Below, in pieces: positions 7,805 to 16,543 of a stretch of 64,000 nt of DNA. Made by a program: the position numbers and the translations under genes. The notes under the pieces are model-generated. The model was given only the letters and a program-made list of their open reading frames with translations. It was not told the origin of the DNA and searched no databases. The stretch comes from Nocardiopsis kunsanensis DSM 44524 (GTDB lineage: Bacteria; Actinomycetota; Actinomycetes; Streptosporangiales; Streptosporangiaceae), in NCBI RefSeq assembly GCF_000340965.1, contig NZ_ANAY01000009.1, forward strand, positions 1-64,000. The letters run 5' to 3'. Position 1 is the first letter of the stretch; each line of letters opens with the position of its first letter.

Positions 7805-8991
7805 GTGTGCTGGCCTTTCGTGTGCTGGACGGTGTCGGCGGCGTCCAGGAGTGCGGTGGGAGAGCCGAAGCCCCCCGCCTTGGTGACGATGGCGAGCCCG
7901 TGCTGGGGCCCGCCGGAGACGGTGCCGATCGGGATGCCGGGTGCGACCTCGCCGGTGAGGGCGATCGCGCGGGCCCGCAGCTGGGTGGTCAGGGCCCGGG
8001 CCCCGTCCCCGCCGGTGACGACCAGCCCGGAGAGTGCGTGTTCCTCGGCGATACGTGCGGCCAGGCCGCCGAGGCGGCGGGCCACGTCCGTGGGGGACAG
8101 GGCCCCGTCGCGGTCCTCGGGGGCCACCAGGGCCAGGTGCGGCGCTTGCGGATCGAAGCGGTCCAGGACGGTACGGCTCCAGGACTGCCAGGCCTCCTCG
8201 TCCGCGAGGTCGGCCGCGCCGGGCCGTTCCACGCGGGTTCCGGGCTCGGCGGCCAGACGTGCGACCTGCTCGCGGGTGCTGCTGTGCAGCGAGGTGACCA
8301 CCACCAGGGAGGGACCGTGCGGCTGCTGGGGCGCCCAGGCGTGGGCGAGCCGGGCGGCGAGCCCGGCCGAACCCACGGGTACCGCGTCCGGGCCCAGGGC
8401 GGCAACGGCGGCGGCCACACGCTCCAGATCGGCCTCGGTCTCGGCGTCCACGACCGCGACGGGCCCGGCCCCGCGAAGGAGCTCGGCGTTCCGTACGGCA
8501 TCGGTACCGGTCAGGCGCACGTGCTCGGCGTCCAGCAGCTCGGCCACACGGCTCTCGGTGACCGGGGTGACCGGGTCCTGGCCCGCGGCGGTGCGGTGCA
8601 CCTCGGTCCCGTTGACCAGTAGGACCCCGTCGCGGACGGTGCGGCCGTTGGCGGGGAAGGCCGGGCAGACCACGGCGACCGCGCGGGGGCCCCACCCCTT
8701 CAGGACACCGTCGATCTCGGCGCGGATGGGCCCGCGCAGGGTGGAGTCGACCTTCTTGTAGAGCAGGTCGGCCCCGGCGGCACGTAGGTCCCGCACGGCC
8801 TCGCCGGCGGCACGAGCGGCCTCGTCGGCGGGCAGGGCACGCGAGTCGGTGGTCACGGAGACGACCTCGGCGACGGTCTCGGCGGTCGTGAGCTGGAGCT
8901 CGGTCCGCCACCCGGCGCGCACGAACTGGACGGCGGTGTCGCCCGCCCCGGTCAGGTCGTCGGCGACCACGGCGATGTGCGGGCCGCTCAT
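7801..8991 (-). CDS. dtnK: four-carbon acid sugar kinase (DUF1537, DtnK/OtnK type)
   Basis: The 396-residue kinase phosphorylates threonate or erythronate at O4. The N-terminal DUF1537 domain opens with VVADDLTGAGDTAVQF and contains YKKVDSTLRGPIRAEI; the C-terminal nucleotide-binding part has GLVVTGGDGA and IGTVSGGPQHGL. ATG 8991 overlaps the kdgT stop (ATGA) and its own stop overlaps the pdxA2 start in the same way, so the three genes are translationally coupled. Which tetronate isomer is used is not visible; dtnK is chosen over otnK because of the pdxA2 partner. Confidence 0.82.
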   Translation of the reverse strand: MSGPHIAVVADDLTGAGDTAVQFVRAGWRTELQLTTAETVAEVVSVTTDSRALPADEAARAAGEAVRDLRAAGADLLYKKVDSTLRGPIRAEIDGVLKGWGPRAVAVVCPAFPANGRTVRDGVLLVNGTEVHRTAAGQDPVTPVTESRVAELLDAEHVRLTGTDAVRNAELLRGAGPVAVVDAETEADLERVAAAVAALGPDAVPVGSAGLAARLAHAWAPQQPHGPSLVVVTSLHSSTREQVARLAAEPGTRVERPGAADLADEEAWQSWSRTVLDRFDPQAPHLALVAPEDRDGALSPTDVARRLGGLAARIAEEHALSGLVVTGGDGARALTTQLRARAIALTGEVAPGIPIGTVSGGPQHGLAIVTKAGGFGSPTALLDAADTVQHTKGQHT

Positions 8992-10022
8992 GAGCGCTCC
9001 TCCTCGGTGTTGCTCTCGGTCTCGGCCGTGCCCTCTTCCGCCTTCTCGGACTGAGCCGGCTGGGCCCCGGCGCGGCGCAGTACCCACGTGGTGACCAGCG
9101 GGGCCAGCAGCGCCGTGATCAGGACGCTGGCCGCGACCTGAGAGGTGGCGGTGCCGACGTAGGAGGTGAAGGAGGGGTCGGCGGCGGCGACGATGGCGGG
9201 GGTGGCCACGGCGTTGCCCGAGGCGGTGCCGGCGCCGAAGCCGAGGCCGGACTCCTTGCCGCGGCGCAGCAGGAAGCGGTAACCGAGGTAGACGAACCCG
9301 CCGGTGACCAGGGTGATGACCACACCGAGGAGGATGCCGGTCAGGCCGCCCTGGGCGACGTCGGCGAGGTTGATGCCGGTGCCGAGCGCGAACGCGAAGA
9401 ACGGGATCACGATGGAGGGCACCGGCTTGAGGGCGTCTCTCCACTGGTGGTCGATGTTGCCGATCAGGACCCCGAGCAGGAACGGCACGATCGCGGCGAG
9501 CAGGGTCACGAAGGGGATCTGCCCCAGCCCGGAGGCGCCGATGAACAGCAGGGCGAAGAAGGGGCCGTCGTTGACGGCGCCGGCGATGTAGGCGCCGCGG
9601 TCCTGGGCACGCCCGTACTGGCCGGTGATGGCCAGCCACAGTCCGCCGTTGGCGTTGGTGGCGGCGGCCAGCATCGCCAGCACGGAGATGCCCAGCACAC
9701 CCTCGGGCCCGGTGAGCGCGGCCAGGGCGATGATGAGCAGGCCGGGCAGCAGGCTCTTGCCGAGCAGGACCACACCGGTGGTGGCCAGGACGGGCCCGCT
9801 GGTACGCAGACTGACCTGGGTCCCGGTGGCGAAGATCAGCAGTGCGATGAGCGGCATGGCGCTGTCCTTGAACAGCGCGGTGGTGAAGCTGCCGATGTCG
9901 AGGGCGGCCGGGGCGAAGGTGCCGATGACCGAGCCCAGGACCAGGGGGATGAGCATCGCCCCGCCGGGGATCTTGTTCATCCAGTGGAAGAGCGGGACCG
10001 GTGACCCGTGGTTGTCGCGCAT
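8988..10022 (-). CDS. KdgT-like sugar-acid permease
   Basis: The 344-residue membrane protein has about ten hydrophobic segments and the 2-keto-3-deoxygluconate permease pattern: MNKIPGGAMLIPLVLGSVI near the start, TNANGGLWLAITGQYG and FALGTGINL. The hydrophilic C-terminus is Glu-rich. It is first in the kdgT-dtnK-pdxA2 operon, so it most likely imports the tetronate that the two enzymes break down rather than KDG itself. The frame is open further upstream, but ATG 10022 keeps the protein at the family length. The start at MNKIPGG, 13 codons later, is possible too. Confidence 0.82.
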   Translation of the reverse strand: MRDNHGSPVPLFHWMNKIPGGAMLIPLVLGSVIGTFAPAALDIGSFTTALFKDSAMPLIALLIFATGTQVSLRTSGPVLATTGVVLLGKSLLPGLLIIALAALTGPEGVLGISVLAMLAAATNANGGLWLAITGQYGRAQDRGAYIAGAVNDGPFFALLFIGASGLGQIPFVTLLAAIVPFLLGVLIGNIDHQWRDALKPVPSIVIPFFAFALGTGINLADVAQGGLTGILLGVVITLVTGGFVYLGYRFLLRRGKESGLGFGAGTASGNAVATPAIVAAADPSFTSYVGTATSQVAASVLITALLAPLVTTWVLRRAGAQPAQSEKAEEGTAETESNTEEERS

Positions 10023-10089
10023 GAGTGTCCGTTCGCAGGAGTCCCCGGGCGTGGCTGTTCCCGGGGCGTGACGCATATTGTCCGTACAG

Positions 10090-10118
10090 ATTGTACGTAC
10101 AGAGACGTGCTCTGCCAA
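10090..10118 (-). promoter_or_regulatory. promoter of the kdgT-dtnK-pdxA2 operon
   Basis: Read on the minus strand there is TTGGCA (10118-10113), exactly 17 bases, then TACAAT (10095-10090). Both hexamers are close to the sigma-70/HrdB-type consensus. The predicted RNA start falls near 10083, giving a leader of about 60 bases before ATG 10022. Confidence 0.65.
10092..10101. promoter_or_regulatory. candidate operator palindrome over the kdgT promoter
   Basis: TGTACGTACA is a perfect ten-base palindrome overlapping the -10 box and the spacer of the promoter. A second CGTACAGA half-like copy starts at 10083, and AACGTACAT lies at 10117-10125. Short GT..AC palindromes of this type are typical GntR-family sites. 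Its position would block RNA polymerase, so repression lifted by a tetronate is the natural reading. The regulator is not identified. Confidence 0.5.
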
Positions 10119-10222
10119 CGTACATGCACAGAAGTTCACAGGCCAGGGCCGGTCCCCGACCCCGGGGGAGCGTGCGGGAGGCTCGCGCGCGGGCCTCCCG
10201 CACGCACCGGTCCGGACGTGGA

Positions 10223-12535
10223 TCAGTGCCCGGCCGCCTCCCGCAACCGGTCCAACACCGGGGGCAACTCACCCGGGTGCGCCACCGTCAGGCGCCGAGT
10301 GGCACGGGTGAGCCCCACGTACAGGTCGTTGGCCCCGCGCGGCTGCTCCAGTACCGCCCCCGGATCGACCACGAGCACCGAGTCGAACTCCAGCCCCTTG
10401 GCCTCGGTCGCGGTCAGCGCCACCACCTCATGGGACAGAGCGTCGCGCCCGGGCCCCGGACGAGCCGCCCCGGGAACGGCCTCGGCGACCCCTTCGACCA
10501 GGCGGTCCGCGGTGATCAGTGCCAGACGCCCCTCACCGATCGCGGCGAGCTCCTCCGCGACCAACCCCGGCAGGTCCTCCTCCCAGGAATCCTCCAGTGC
10601 GACGGCGCGCGGGGCATCGCCCTCGGTACGCACCGACTCGGGCGGTTCCTGCCCGGGCTCGGCCCGGGCCAGGACGTCCGCGGCCACCGCCATGATCGGA
10701 GCGGGGGTGCGGTAATTGACGCGCAGGTGCTCCACGTGCACCTTGCCCGGGGCGTGGTGTTCCAGAGCCCGGGTCCAGGACCCCGCTCCGCCCGCGCCGC
10801 CGGTCTGGGCCAGATCGCCCACCACCGTCAACGACCGGGTCGGCACCCGGCGCACGACGGCGCGCCAGCCCATGGCGGACAGTTCCTGGGCCTCGTCGAC
10901 CACGGCGTGCCCGTAGGCCCACTCACGGTCGGCCCCGGCCCGTTCGGCGGTGGTGCGTCCGGGGCCGCCGCCGTGGTGGAACTCGGCGAAGTCGGCGACC
11001 TCGATCCGGTTGTCCTCGTGCATCCCGGTGAGCTCGAGGGCGCCGCGTGCGTAGCGCACCTCTTCCTCCTGTTCGGCACGCCTGCGCCGCCGGGCCGCCT
11101 GCTCGGCGCTGTTGTCCTCCCCCAGGAGTTCGGCGGCCTCGTCCAGCAGGGGGACGTCCTCGACCGTCCACGGAGCACCGGGCCTCCGGGCCAACAGGAC
11201 CCGCTCGTGCACCGGCAGCCCGGCGCGTTCGCCCACACGCTCCAGCGTCCCGGCAGTGCTCCAGAGCTCCTCGAGCAGCTGCTGCGCCGTCAGGTACGGC
11301 CACAGGGCCTCCAACGCCGCGTGGACCGGGTCCTCGAACCAGAGCCGCTCGGCCAGGAAAGGCAGGTCCTGCTCGTCCAACGGCCGCTCGAGCAGGCGCG
11401 ACTCGGCCCGGGCCAGTTCCTGCAGCAGGGTGGTGACCACGTACTTGCGGGCGACGTTGTGCGCCAGGCCCAGGCCGCGCGCGGTCTCCAGCACGTGTGC
11501 GCAGGTGGAACCGGGAACGGTCACCGTCCCGGCATCGGTGGCCACGTGCAGGTCCTCGGTGCCGAAGGCCTGCTCCGGGGTGCGCTGACGGTCCCGGACC
11601 GCCTCCCGCACCAGGTCGACCATCCGTGCCGACCCCTTGACCCGGGCGCGTTCGTGGTCCTCGTGTCCGGTGGCGCTCACCCCGGGCACGAGCTCGCCGA
11701 GGGTGCGCATGACCGCCTCGCTCTCGCCCAGGGCGGGCAGGACGTCACCGATGTAGCGCAGGAACGCCGGGTTGGGCCCCAGCACCAGCACACCGCGCCG
11801 TTCCAGGACCCTGCGGTGGGTGTAGAGCAGGTAGGCGGCACGGTGCAGGGCCGCCACGGTCTTGCCGGTGCCCGGGCCGCCCTGGACCACCATGATCCCC
11901 GACAACGGGGCGCGGATGACCCGGTCCTGTTCGGCCTGGATGGTCGCCACGATGTCGCCCATGCGTCCGGTGCGCCCGCGCTGCAACGAGTCCAGCAGGG
12001 CGGCCTCGCCCACCAGCCCGGAGCGGTCGGACTCCGAGAGGCGTTCGGGGTCGAGCACGTCGTCGTCCAGGCCCACCACCCGGCGCCGCCGCACCCGCAG
12101 GCTGCGGCGGCGGGTGACGCCCTGGGTGTCGAACGGGGTCGCCGCGTAGAAGGGGCGCGCGGCCGGTGCGCGCCAGTCCACCAGGATCGTCTCGTACTCG
12201 CGGTCGCGCAGACCGATGCGGCCCACGTAGCGGGCCTCGGCCTCCTCGTCGCCGGGGAGGGCCAGGTCGATGCGGCCGAAGCACAGCCCTTCCTCGACCG
12301 AACCGAGCTGGGCACGGCGCCGGGCGTGCTCGAAGGCACGGGTCTCGCGCTCCTCCAGCGCCGCGTAGCCGGTGCGGTCCTGGGCGTGGGCCTCCGCGAG
12401 CCGGCCTTCGGTGTTCTCCCGCAGTTCGTCCAGGCGCTCGTACATCCGGTCGACCCGGGCCTGTTCGGTGGCCAGGGCCGTGCGTTCCGCGGAAGCGCCG
12501 GCGGTGCTCTCCGTCTCTGATTGACCGTGGTTCAT
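10223..12535 (-). CDS. HelD/HelR-type ATPase acting on RNA polymerase (UvrD-like superfamily 1)
   Basis: The 770-residue protein has a long N-terminal helical hairpin (residues 20-75) of the kind that enters RNA polymerase in HelD proteins. Walker A is GGPGTGKT (219-226), the DEXX motif is VVDEAQELS, and the C-terminal helicase motifs include HLRVNYRTPAPI, ALTATEAKGLEFDSVLVVDP and LYVGLTRATRRL. HelD proteins recycle stalled RNA polymerase; the actinobacterial HelR branch can displace rifamycin from the enzyme and give resistance. Whether this copy is HelR cannot be decided from sequence alone. Upstream is an AT-richer 200-base gap without a recognisable rifamycin element. Confidence 0.85.
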   Translation of the reverse strand: MNHGQSETESTAGASAERTALATEQARVDRMYERLDELRENTEGRLAEAHAQDRTGYAALEERETRAFEHARRRAQLGSVEEGLCFGRIDLALPGDEEAEARYVGRIGLRDREYETILVDWRAPAARPFYAATPFDTQGVTRRRSLRVRRRRVVGLDDDVLDPERLSESDRSGLVGEAALLDSLQRGRTGRMGDIVATIQAEQDRVIRAPLSGIMVVQGGPGTGKTVAALHRAAYLLYTHRRVLERRGVLVLGPNPAFLRYIGDVLPALGESEAVMRTLGELVPGVSATGHEDHERARVKGSARMVDLVREAVRDRQRTPEQAFGTEDLHVATDAGTVTVPGSTCAHVLETARGLGLAHNVARKYVVTTLLQELARAESRLLERPLDEQDLPFLAERLWFEDPVHAALEALWPYLTAQQLLEELWSTAGTLERVGERAGLPVHERVLLARRPGAPWTVEDVPLLDEAAELLGEDNSAEQAARRRRRAEQEEEVRYARGALELTGMHEDNRIEVADFAEFHHGGGPGRTTAERAGADREWAYGHAVVDEAQELSAMGWRAVVRRVPTRSLTVVGDLAQTGGAGGAGSWTRALEHHAPGKVHVEHLRVNYRTPAPIMAVAADVLARAEPGQEPPESVRTEGDAPRAVALEDSWEEDLPGLVAEELAAIGEGRLALITADRLVEGVAEAVPGAARPGPGRDALSHEVVALTATEAKGLEFDSVLVVDPGAVLEQPRGANDLYVGLTRATRRLTVAHPGELPPVLDRLREAAGH

Positions 12536-12720
12536 GAGCGTGATATCCTGACCATGGAATAGGTGTGAAATTAACTCTTCTGAGCTGAAGAGCTCCGCAT
12601 TCTAGCACGGAGTTCCTTTTTCGTGTCTTCAGGTCCGTGTTCTCGGAAGGGCCCGTGTGCGTTCGCTCTCCCCGTGCGACTCGCGCCCGCCTTCCTCTCC
12701 CCAGCGCCGCGCACAGCAGC

Positions 12721-12726
12721 TACACT
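12721..12726 (+). promoter_or_regulatory. candidate -10 box of the trp leader transcript
   Basis: TACACT lies only eight bases before the ATG of the leader peptide, so the transcript should begin almost at that ATG and be leaderless. No clear -35 hexamer is seen 16-18 bases upstream. The rest of 12536-12720 shows no gene. Confidence 0.4.
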
Positions 12727-12733
12727 CGTGGCC

Positions 12734-12775
12734 ATGGCAAACGTGAACCCCACCCAGTGGTGGCGCCGCCTCTAG
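12734..12775 (+). CDS. trpL: trp operon leader peptide
   Basis: This 13-codon frame encodes MANVNPTQWWRRL and has two adjacent Trp codons near its end, the hallmark of a transcription-attenuation leader peptide. It sits 121 bases upstream of the fused anthranilate synthase gene and is followed by competing hairpins. When charged tryptophanyl-tRNA is scarce the ribosome should stall at the WW pair and prevent terminator formation. There is no Shine-Dalgarno site, in agreement with a leaderless start. Confidence 0.85.
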   Translation: MANVNPTQWWRRL

Positions 12776-12838
12776 GCGGCGCTCGAGGAGTTCGCGTACA
12801 CCCGAGACAGCGACCGCCCCGCACCGGCGGTCGTTCTT
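12764..12838 (+). promoter_or_regulatory. trp attenuator (competing hairpins and terminator)
   Basis: The first hairpin, 12764-12783, pairs CGCCGCCT with AGGCGGCG across the end of the leader peptide. The terminator hairpin pairs CGACCGCC (12811-12818) with GGCGGTCG (12826-12833) and is followed by TTCTTCG. GGCGG at about 12775-12779 can alternatively pair with CCGCC at 12814-12818, which would act as the antiterminator when the ribosome stalls on the Trp codons. The pairing scheme is inferred from sequence, not folded by program. Confidence 0.7.
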
Positions 12839-12896
12839 CGTGTCCACGGCCCCCGGTCACGCGGTCCCACCGACCAGCTTCCGCAAAGGACCGGCC

Positions 12897-15107
12897 GTGA
12901 AGCCCAGCGACGAGCACACCAGCACCCACCGCACCCAGGGCGGGATCACCGTCCACCGCCACGCCGCCCCGTGCGACCCCGACGTTCTCCGCCGGCTCGT
13001 GCAGGACGTCGAACACCGCCGCGGGGGCGTCCTCTCCTCCGGCATGGAGTATCCGGGCCGCTACGATCGCTGGCACCTGGGCTACGTCGACCCCTGCATC
13101 GAGGTCTCCACCCGCGAGCGCGATGTCACCGTCGAGGCCCTCAACGCACGCGGTCGGGTCCTGCTGCCCTTCCTGGCCCAGGCGCTGACCACCGTCGCCC
13201 CGCTGCACACGAGTACCGAGGACCGCGTCGCCCTCACCGTCGCCGAACCCGAGCCCGGCACCTTCTTCACCGAGGAGGAACGCAGCCGCCGCCCCAGCGT
13301 CTTCACCGCCCTGCGGGCCCTGATCGAGGCCATGTCCAGCCCCGAGGACCCCAACCTCGGGCTCTACGGCGCCTTCGGATACGACCTCGCCTTCCAGTTC
13401 GAGCCGGTCGAACGCCACATCGAACGCGACCCGGAGGACCGCGACCTCGTCCTGCACCTGCCCGACGCGCTCGTGGTCCGCGACCGCAAACGCGAGACGT
13501 GCGTGCGCTACACCTACGAGTTCACCGTCCCCGGCGACGGCAGCCGCGCCGAGGCGAGCACCGAGGGCCTGGCCCGGGACACCGCTGCGACCCCGGCCCT
13601 GCGCGCAGCCGAGGTCCCGGACGGTCCCGAACCCGGCTCCTACGCCCAGGTGGTCGCCCGAGCCAAGGAGCGCTTCCGCCGCGGCGACCTGTTCGAGGTC
13701 GTGCCCGGACACCGCAACTACGCCCGGTGCTCCTCGCCGGCCCGCTTCTACGAGACGCTGCGCGAGCGCAACCCCGCCCCCTACGAGTTCTTCTTCAACC
13801 TCGGCTCGGGCGAGTACCTGGTCGGGGCCTCACCGGAGATGTTCGTGCGCGTCAGCGGGCGGCCCGGCCAGGGACAGCGGGTGGAGACCTGCCCGATCTC
13901 GGGCACCATCCGCCGCGGCGAGGACGCGCTGGGCGATGCCGAGAACATCCAGGAGCTGCTGTCCTCGGACAAGGAGAAGTCCGAGCTGACCATGTGCACC
14001 GACGTGGACCGCAACGACAAGTCCCGGGTGTGCGAACCGGGCAGCGTGCGTGTCATCGGCCGCCGCCAGATCGAGATGTACTCACGCCTGATCCACACCG
14101 TCGACCACATCGAGGGCACCCTGCGCCGCGACTTCGACGCCCTGGACGCCTTCCTCACCCACATGTGGGCGGTCACCGTCACCGGAGCCCCCAAGACCTG
14201 GGCGATGCGCTTCATCGAGCAGAACGAGTCCAGCCCCCGGCGCTGGTACGGGGGAGCGGTCGGTGCCCTCAACTTCGACGGCTCCATGAACACCGGCCTG
14301 ACCCTGCGCACCGCCCACATCCGGGACGGGGTCGCCTCGGTGCGCACCGGCGCCACCCTGCTCTACGACTCCGACCCCGAGGCCGAGGAGCGGGAGACCT
14401 TCCTCAAGGCCCGGGCGCTCATGGAGACCCTCGCCCTGTGCGAGGACCCCGACCGCGGCCCCGCACAGGCCGAGCCCGCGCCCGCACCGTCCGGCGCCGG
14501 CGCGGGCGAGGGGATGCGGGTCCTGCTCGTCGACCACGAGGACTCCTTCGTCAACACCCTCGCCGACTACGTGCGCCGCCACGGGGCCGAGGTCACGACC
14601 GTGCGCTACGGGTTCGCCCCCGAACTCCTGGACCGGTCGGCACCCGACCTCGTGGTGCTCTCCCCGGGACCGGGGTTGCCGAGCGATTTCCGCATGAACG
14701 AGCTGCTCGACGAGCTGGCCGCCCGCGAACTGCCGGTCCTGGGCGTGTGCTTGGGGTTGCAGGGCATGGTCGAGCACGCCGGCGGCGAGCTGCGCACCTT
14801 GGAGGCGCCGGTGCACGGCAAACCAGGCAGGGTCCGGGTCTCGGGCGGGGGGCTGCTGAGTGGCCTGGGCGAGGACGAGTGCTTCCCCGCCGCGCGCTAC
14901 CACTCCACCTACACGCTGCCCGAGCTGGTCAAGGGCTACGAGGTCACCGCGGCACTCGAAGGAGAACCGGGGGAGGAGCCGGTCGTCATGGGGATCGAGG
15001 ACGCGGCCGCGGGATGGTCCGCGGTGCAGTTCCACCCCGAGTCGATCCTCACCGCCGGGGTGGGGGAGGAGATCGTGGCCCGTGCCCTGCGTTCCGCGCG
15101 CCGGTGA
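12897..15107 (+). CDS. trpEG: fused anthranilate synthase, components I and II
   Basis: The 736-residue enzyme converts chorismate and glutamine to anthranilate, the first step of tryptophan synthesis. Residues 1-520 are the chorismate-binding TrpE part (YGAFGYDLAFQFE, VGASPEMFVRV, CPISGTIRRGEDALGD, VTGAPKTWAMRFIEQ). Residues 540-736 are the glutamine amidotransferase TrpG part, with MRVLLVDHEDSFVNTLADY, the catalytic Cys618 in GVCLGLQG and the FHPES motif near the end. GTG 12897 follows AAAGGA at good spacing; a longer frame from 12840 would overlap the attenuator. The leader peptide and attenuator indicate control by tryptophan. No other trp genes follow, so the copy might serve primary metabolism or a secondary metabolite; the attenuator favours the former. 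Confidence 0.9.
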   Translation: MKPSDEHTSTHRTQGGITVHRHAAPCDPDVLRRLVQDVEHRRGGVLSSGMEYPGRYDRWHLGYVDPCIEVSTRERDVTVEALNARGRVLLPFLAQALTTVAPLHTSTEDRVALTVAEPEPGTFFTEEERSRRPSVFTALRALIEAMSSPEDPNLGLYGAFGYDLAFQFEPVERHIERDPEDRDLVLHLPDALVVRDRKRETCVRYTYEFTVPGDGSRAEASTEGLARDTAATPALRAAEVPDGPEPGSYAQVVARAKERFRRGDLFEVVPGHRNYARCSSPARFYETLRERNPAPYEFFFNLGSGEYLVGASPEMFVRVSGRPGQGQRVETCPISGTIRRGEDALGDAENIQELLSSDKEKSELTMCTDVDRNDKSRVCEPGSVRVIGRRQIEMYSRLIHTVDHIEGTLRRDFDALDAFLTHMWAVTVTGAPKTWAMRFIEQNESSPRRWYGGAVGALNFDGSMNTGLTLRTAHIRDGVASVRTGATLLYDSDPEAEERETFLKARALMETLALCEDPDRGPAQAEPAPAPSGAGAGEGMRVLLVDHEDSFVNTLADYVRRHGAEVTTVRYGFAPELLDRSAPDLVVLSPGPGLPSDFRMNELLDELAARELPVLGVCLGLQGMVEHAGGELRTLEAPVHGKPGRVRVSGGGLLSGLGEDECFPAARYHSTYTLPELVKGYEVTAALEGEPGEEPVVMGIEDAAAGWSAVQFHPESILTAGVGEEIVARALRSARR

Positions 15108-15175
15108 GGGAGCATGACCCGTTTTCTGTGCTTGGGGTGTGTTTGATCTTTCTGTAACCCGGTCAGAGGACGGAC

Positions 15176-15316
15176 ATGGGACTCCTACTGACAATCCTGG
15201 GCATCATCGTTCTCGTCTCCGGCGTGCTGGGGGTGATCCGAGGGCAGCTCCTGTGGGGGATCATCCTCATCGTCGTCGGACTCGCCCTCACACCCGGTTA
15301 CTTCTACGGTTTCTGA
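15176..15316 (+). CDS. small membrane protein (GPGG-like), 46 residues
   Basis: ATG 15176 follows GAGGA and encodes MGLLLTILGIIVLVSGVLG, then VIRGQLLWGIILIVVGLALT and PGYFYGF. Two hydrophobic helices flank a short RGQ turn. The layout matches the widespread actinobacterial small membrane proteins of about 45 residues whose second helix is followed by a glycine/proline turn, here TPG instead of GPGG. No function is known. It lies alone between trpEG and thyX. Confidence 0.7.
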   Translation: MGLLLTILGIIVLVSGVLGVIRGQLLWGIILIVVGLALTPGYFYGF

Positions 15317-15490
15317 CCCGGTCGGCGGGGCCCGGGCCGTGCTCCGAACGGTCCAGGTCCCGGGCCCGGGCGGTGTACCCTCGTACGAGGCTGTTCAGCC
15401 CCGCCCCACCCGTGCAACCGTGCCCTGGAAAAAGCAGGCCACGGCGCTCACGCGTGCCCGGAGCGGGGGAGTATCGACGGGAGGCAAACA

Positions 15491-16288
15491 GTGCAGAGGG
15501 TCGAGCCGCAGGTGCGACTGGTCGCGCGTCCACAGGTGGACTACGAGGCCATCTCCGAGTACCTCGAGGAGGTCGGCGGCCAAGCGTGGCTGGAACGGTT
15601 CGACCGCGGTGAGCTCGACGCCCACCTCAACGACCCGCAGAACCTCGCCGAGTTCGCGGGACGCCTGTGCTACCGCTCCTGGGAACCGGGCCTGAACCCC
15701 AACGTCACGCGTGTGCGCGCCGACCAGGACGCCTACCTGGGCAACCTGCTGCGCAGCATGCACGGTTCGGTCCTGGAACACACCAGCTTCAGTTTCGTGC
15801 TCCACAACGTCTCCCGTGTGCTCACCCACGAACTGATCCGCCACCGCCCCGGCGTCGCCGTCTCCCAGGAGTCGCTGCGCTTCGTGCGCCTGACCGACCT
15901 GCCGTTCTGGTTCCCCGACTGGGCCGAGGACGACCCCGAGCTCATGGAACGCGCCACCGAGATGCTCCAGAAGATGGAAGAGTTCCAGTTCTGGATGGCC
16001 GAGCACTTCGGACTGGACGACGACGGGGTCAAATTCGCGGAGAAGAAGCACAAGACCTCCTTCATGCGTCGTTTCGCGCCCGAGGGCGTGGCCACCGGCC
16101 TGGTGTGGACCGCCAACGTGCGCACCCTGCGCCATGCCATCGAGGCCCGTACCGCGCCCGGCGCGGAGGAGGAGATCCGCCTGCTGTTCGACCGCATCGG
16201 AACCCTCCTGAAGGAGGAGGCTCCGGCGTTCTTCGGCGACTACACCGTGGAGGACGGGGCCTGGGTGCCCGAGTGGCGCAAGGTCTGA
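15491..16288 (+). CDS. thyX: FAD-dependent thymidylate synthase
   Basis: The 265-residue ThyX makes dTMP from dUMP using methylene-tetrahydrofolate and FAD. The signature region is RHRPGVAVSQESLRF, which keeps the RHR and the final S-x-R of the RHRx7S motif. CYRSWEPGLNPNVTRVR at the N-terminus and HALRHAI-like TLRHAIEARTAPGAEEEIR near the C-terminus are further family blocks. GTG 15491 lies behind GGAGGC. The gene is alone, and a strong hairpin follows it. Confidence 0.93.
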   Translation: MQRVEPQVRLVARPQVDYEAISEYLEEVGGQAWLERFDRGELDAHLNDPQNLAEFAGRLCYRSWEPGLNPNVTRVRADQDAYLGNLLRSMHGSVLEHTSFSFVLHNVSRVLTHELIRHRPGVAVSQESLRFVRLTDLPFWFPDWAEDDPELMERATEMLQKMEEFQFWMAEHFGLDDDGVKFAEKKHKTSFMRRFAPEGVATGLVWTANVRTLRHAIEARTAPGAEEEIRLLFDRIGTLLKEEAPAFFGDYTVEDGAWVPEWRKV

Positions 16289-16307
16289 GCAGCGCCCCCA
16301 CGAACCA

Positions 16308-16342
16308 CGCGCCCGTCGCCGGTCCTTCCGGCGGCGGGCGCG
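16308..16342 (+). terminator. hairpin after thyX
   Basis: CGCCCGTCGCCGG and CCGGCGGCGGGCG form a stem with one G-U pair and a five-base loop; it extends by two further pairs at the base. There is no T-run, as is usual in this organism. Confidence 0.6.
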
Positions 16343-16543
16343 CTCGTGTGCGCACCCGTGCCGGACCAAGAACGCGTCAAGGTTGGGCATGGGTTCTGTC
16401 CACACTGTGGGCCCGGCATCGTCGTGCCTGGTAGTTACGGGTATGAGACCGCCCAGTGCGGTGCGGGTGACCCTCGGGCCCCGATACCGACGGGGGCCCG
16501 CAGGCGCTCCAGTCCCGTGCACCATCCAAGAACGGGGAAGACC

